6,547 nucleotides of DNA from Abditibacteriales bacterium (GTDB lineage: Bacteria > Armatimonadota > Abditibacteriia > Abditibacteriales > JANWYM01): the NCBI GenBank assembly GCA_025055355.1, contig JANWYM010000244.1, positions 1 through 6,547 on the forward strand. The letters are read 5' to 3'. The notes beneath the pieces were generated by a model. That model made no database searches. It saw nothing but the letters and a program-made list of their open reading frames with translations, and was not told the DNA's origin. Positions 6,528-6,547 of the stretch are shown piece by piece (the stretch's first letter is position 1; every line of letters begins with the position of its first letter). The translations under genes were made by a program, and so were the position numbers.

Positions 6528-6547
6528 CATCGGGCGCGTCGGCTCTC
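6511..6547 (+). CDS. Start of a further gene, cut by the window edge
   Basis: An ATG at 6511 opens a frame with no stop to the window end (12 full codons, MTATANIGRVGS). It overlaps the third cas7 by 17 bases, in line with the overlapping style of this operon. Upstream GGAAGGCGGTG (6493-6503) is only a moderate ribosome site. Too little is visible to recognise a family. By analogy with III-D loci it could be another Cas7 or the accessory protein Csx19, but nothing in the residues shows this. Confidence 0.5.
   Translation, partial: MTATANIGRVGS

Noticed and set aside
1..6547. CRISPR array
   Set aside because: No direct repeats with regular spacing were found. The inverted repeats at 2385-2530 differ from each other and are not spaced repeats.

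Overview
The window is GC-rich (roughly 60-65% by eye) bacterial-type DNA. It carries six complete genes and the start of a seventh, all on the + strand. Together they form the effector module of a type III CRISPR-Cas system, best matched to subtype III-D because of a Csx10-like Cas5 protein. Strong Shine-Dalgarno sequences (several near-perfect AGGAGGTGA matches) and GTGA/ATGA stop-start overlaps indicate one tightly coupled operon. The host cannot be named from these genes. The only intergenic gap holds a hairpin-rich element of a kind I recall as dispersed repeats in genomes of Planctomycetota and thermophilic Armatimonadota, so such a bacterium is a weak guess.

Layout: 39-2384 Cas10 with HD, zinc-finger and GGDD motifs. 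2385-2560 non-coding gap with three hairpins. 2561-3277 Cas7 (Csm3-like). 3274-4395 Csx10 (Cas5). 4392-4805 small subunit (Cas11/Csm2-like). 4808-5668 second Cas7. 5634-6527 third Cas7. From 6511 a further gene runs off the end. No CRISPR array, cas1/cas2, cas6, CARF effector, tRNA, rRNA or transposase is visible.

How it works (family knowledge applied to these proteins): Csx10 should hold the 5' handle of the crRNA. The three different Cas7 proteins should line the guide and cut target RNA at conserved Asp positions. Cas11 should form the inner filament. Cas10 should sense target binding and act through its HD nuclease and its GGDD cyclase, which makes cyclic oligoadenylate.

The most notable point is the gene order. 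Cas7, Cas5 and Cas11 stand side by side in the same order in which these domains are fused in the single Cas7-Cas5-Cas11 protein of the III-D variant (III-Dv/III-D2). They are followed by two further Cas7 genes where that variant has a Cas7-2x fusion. The locus looks like the unfused counterpart of that system, and it has an apparently intact HD domain in Cas10.
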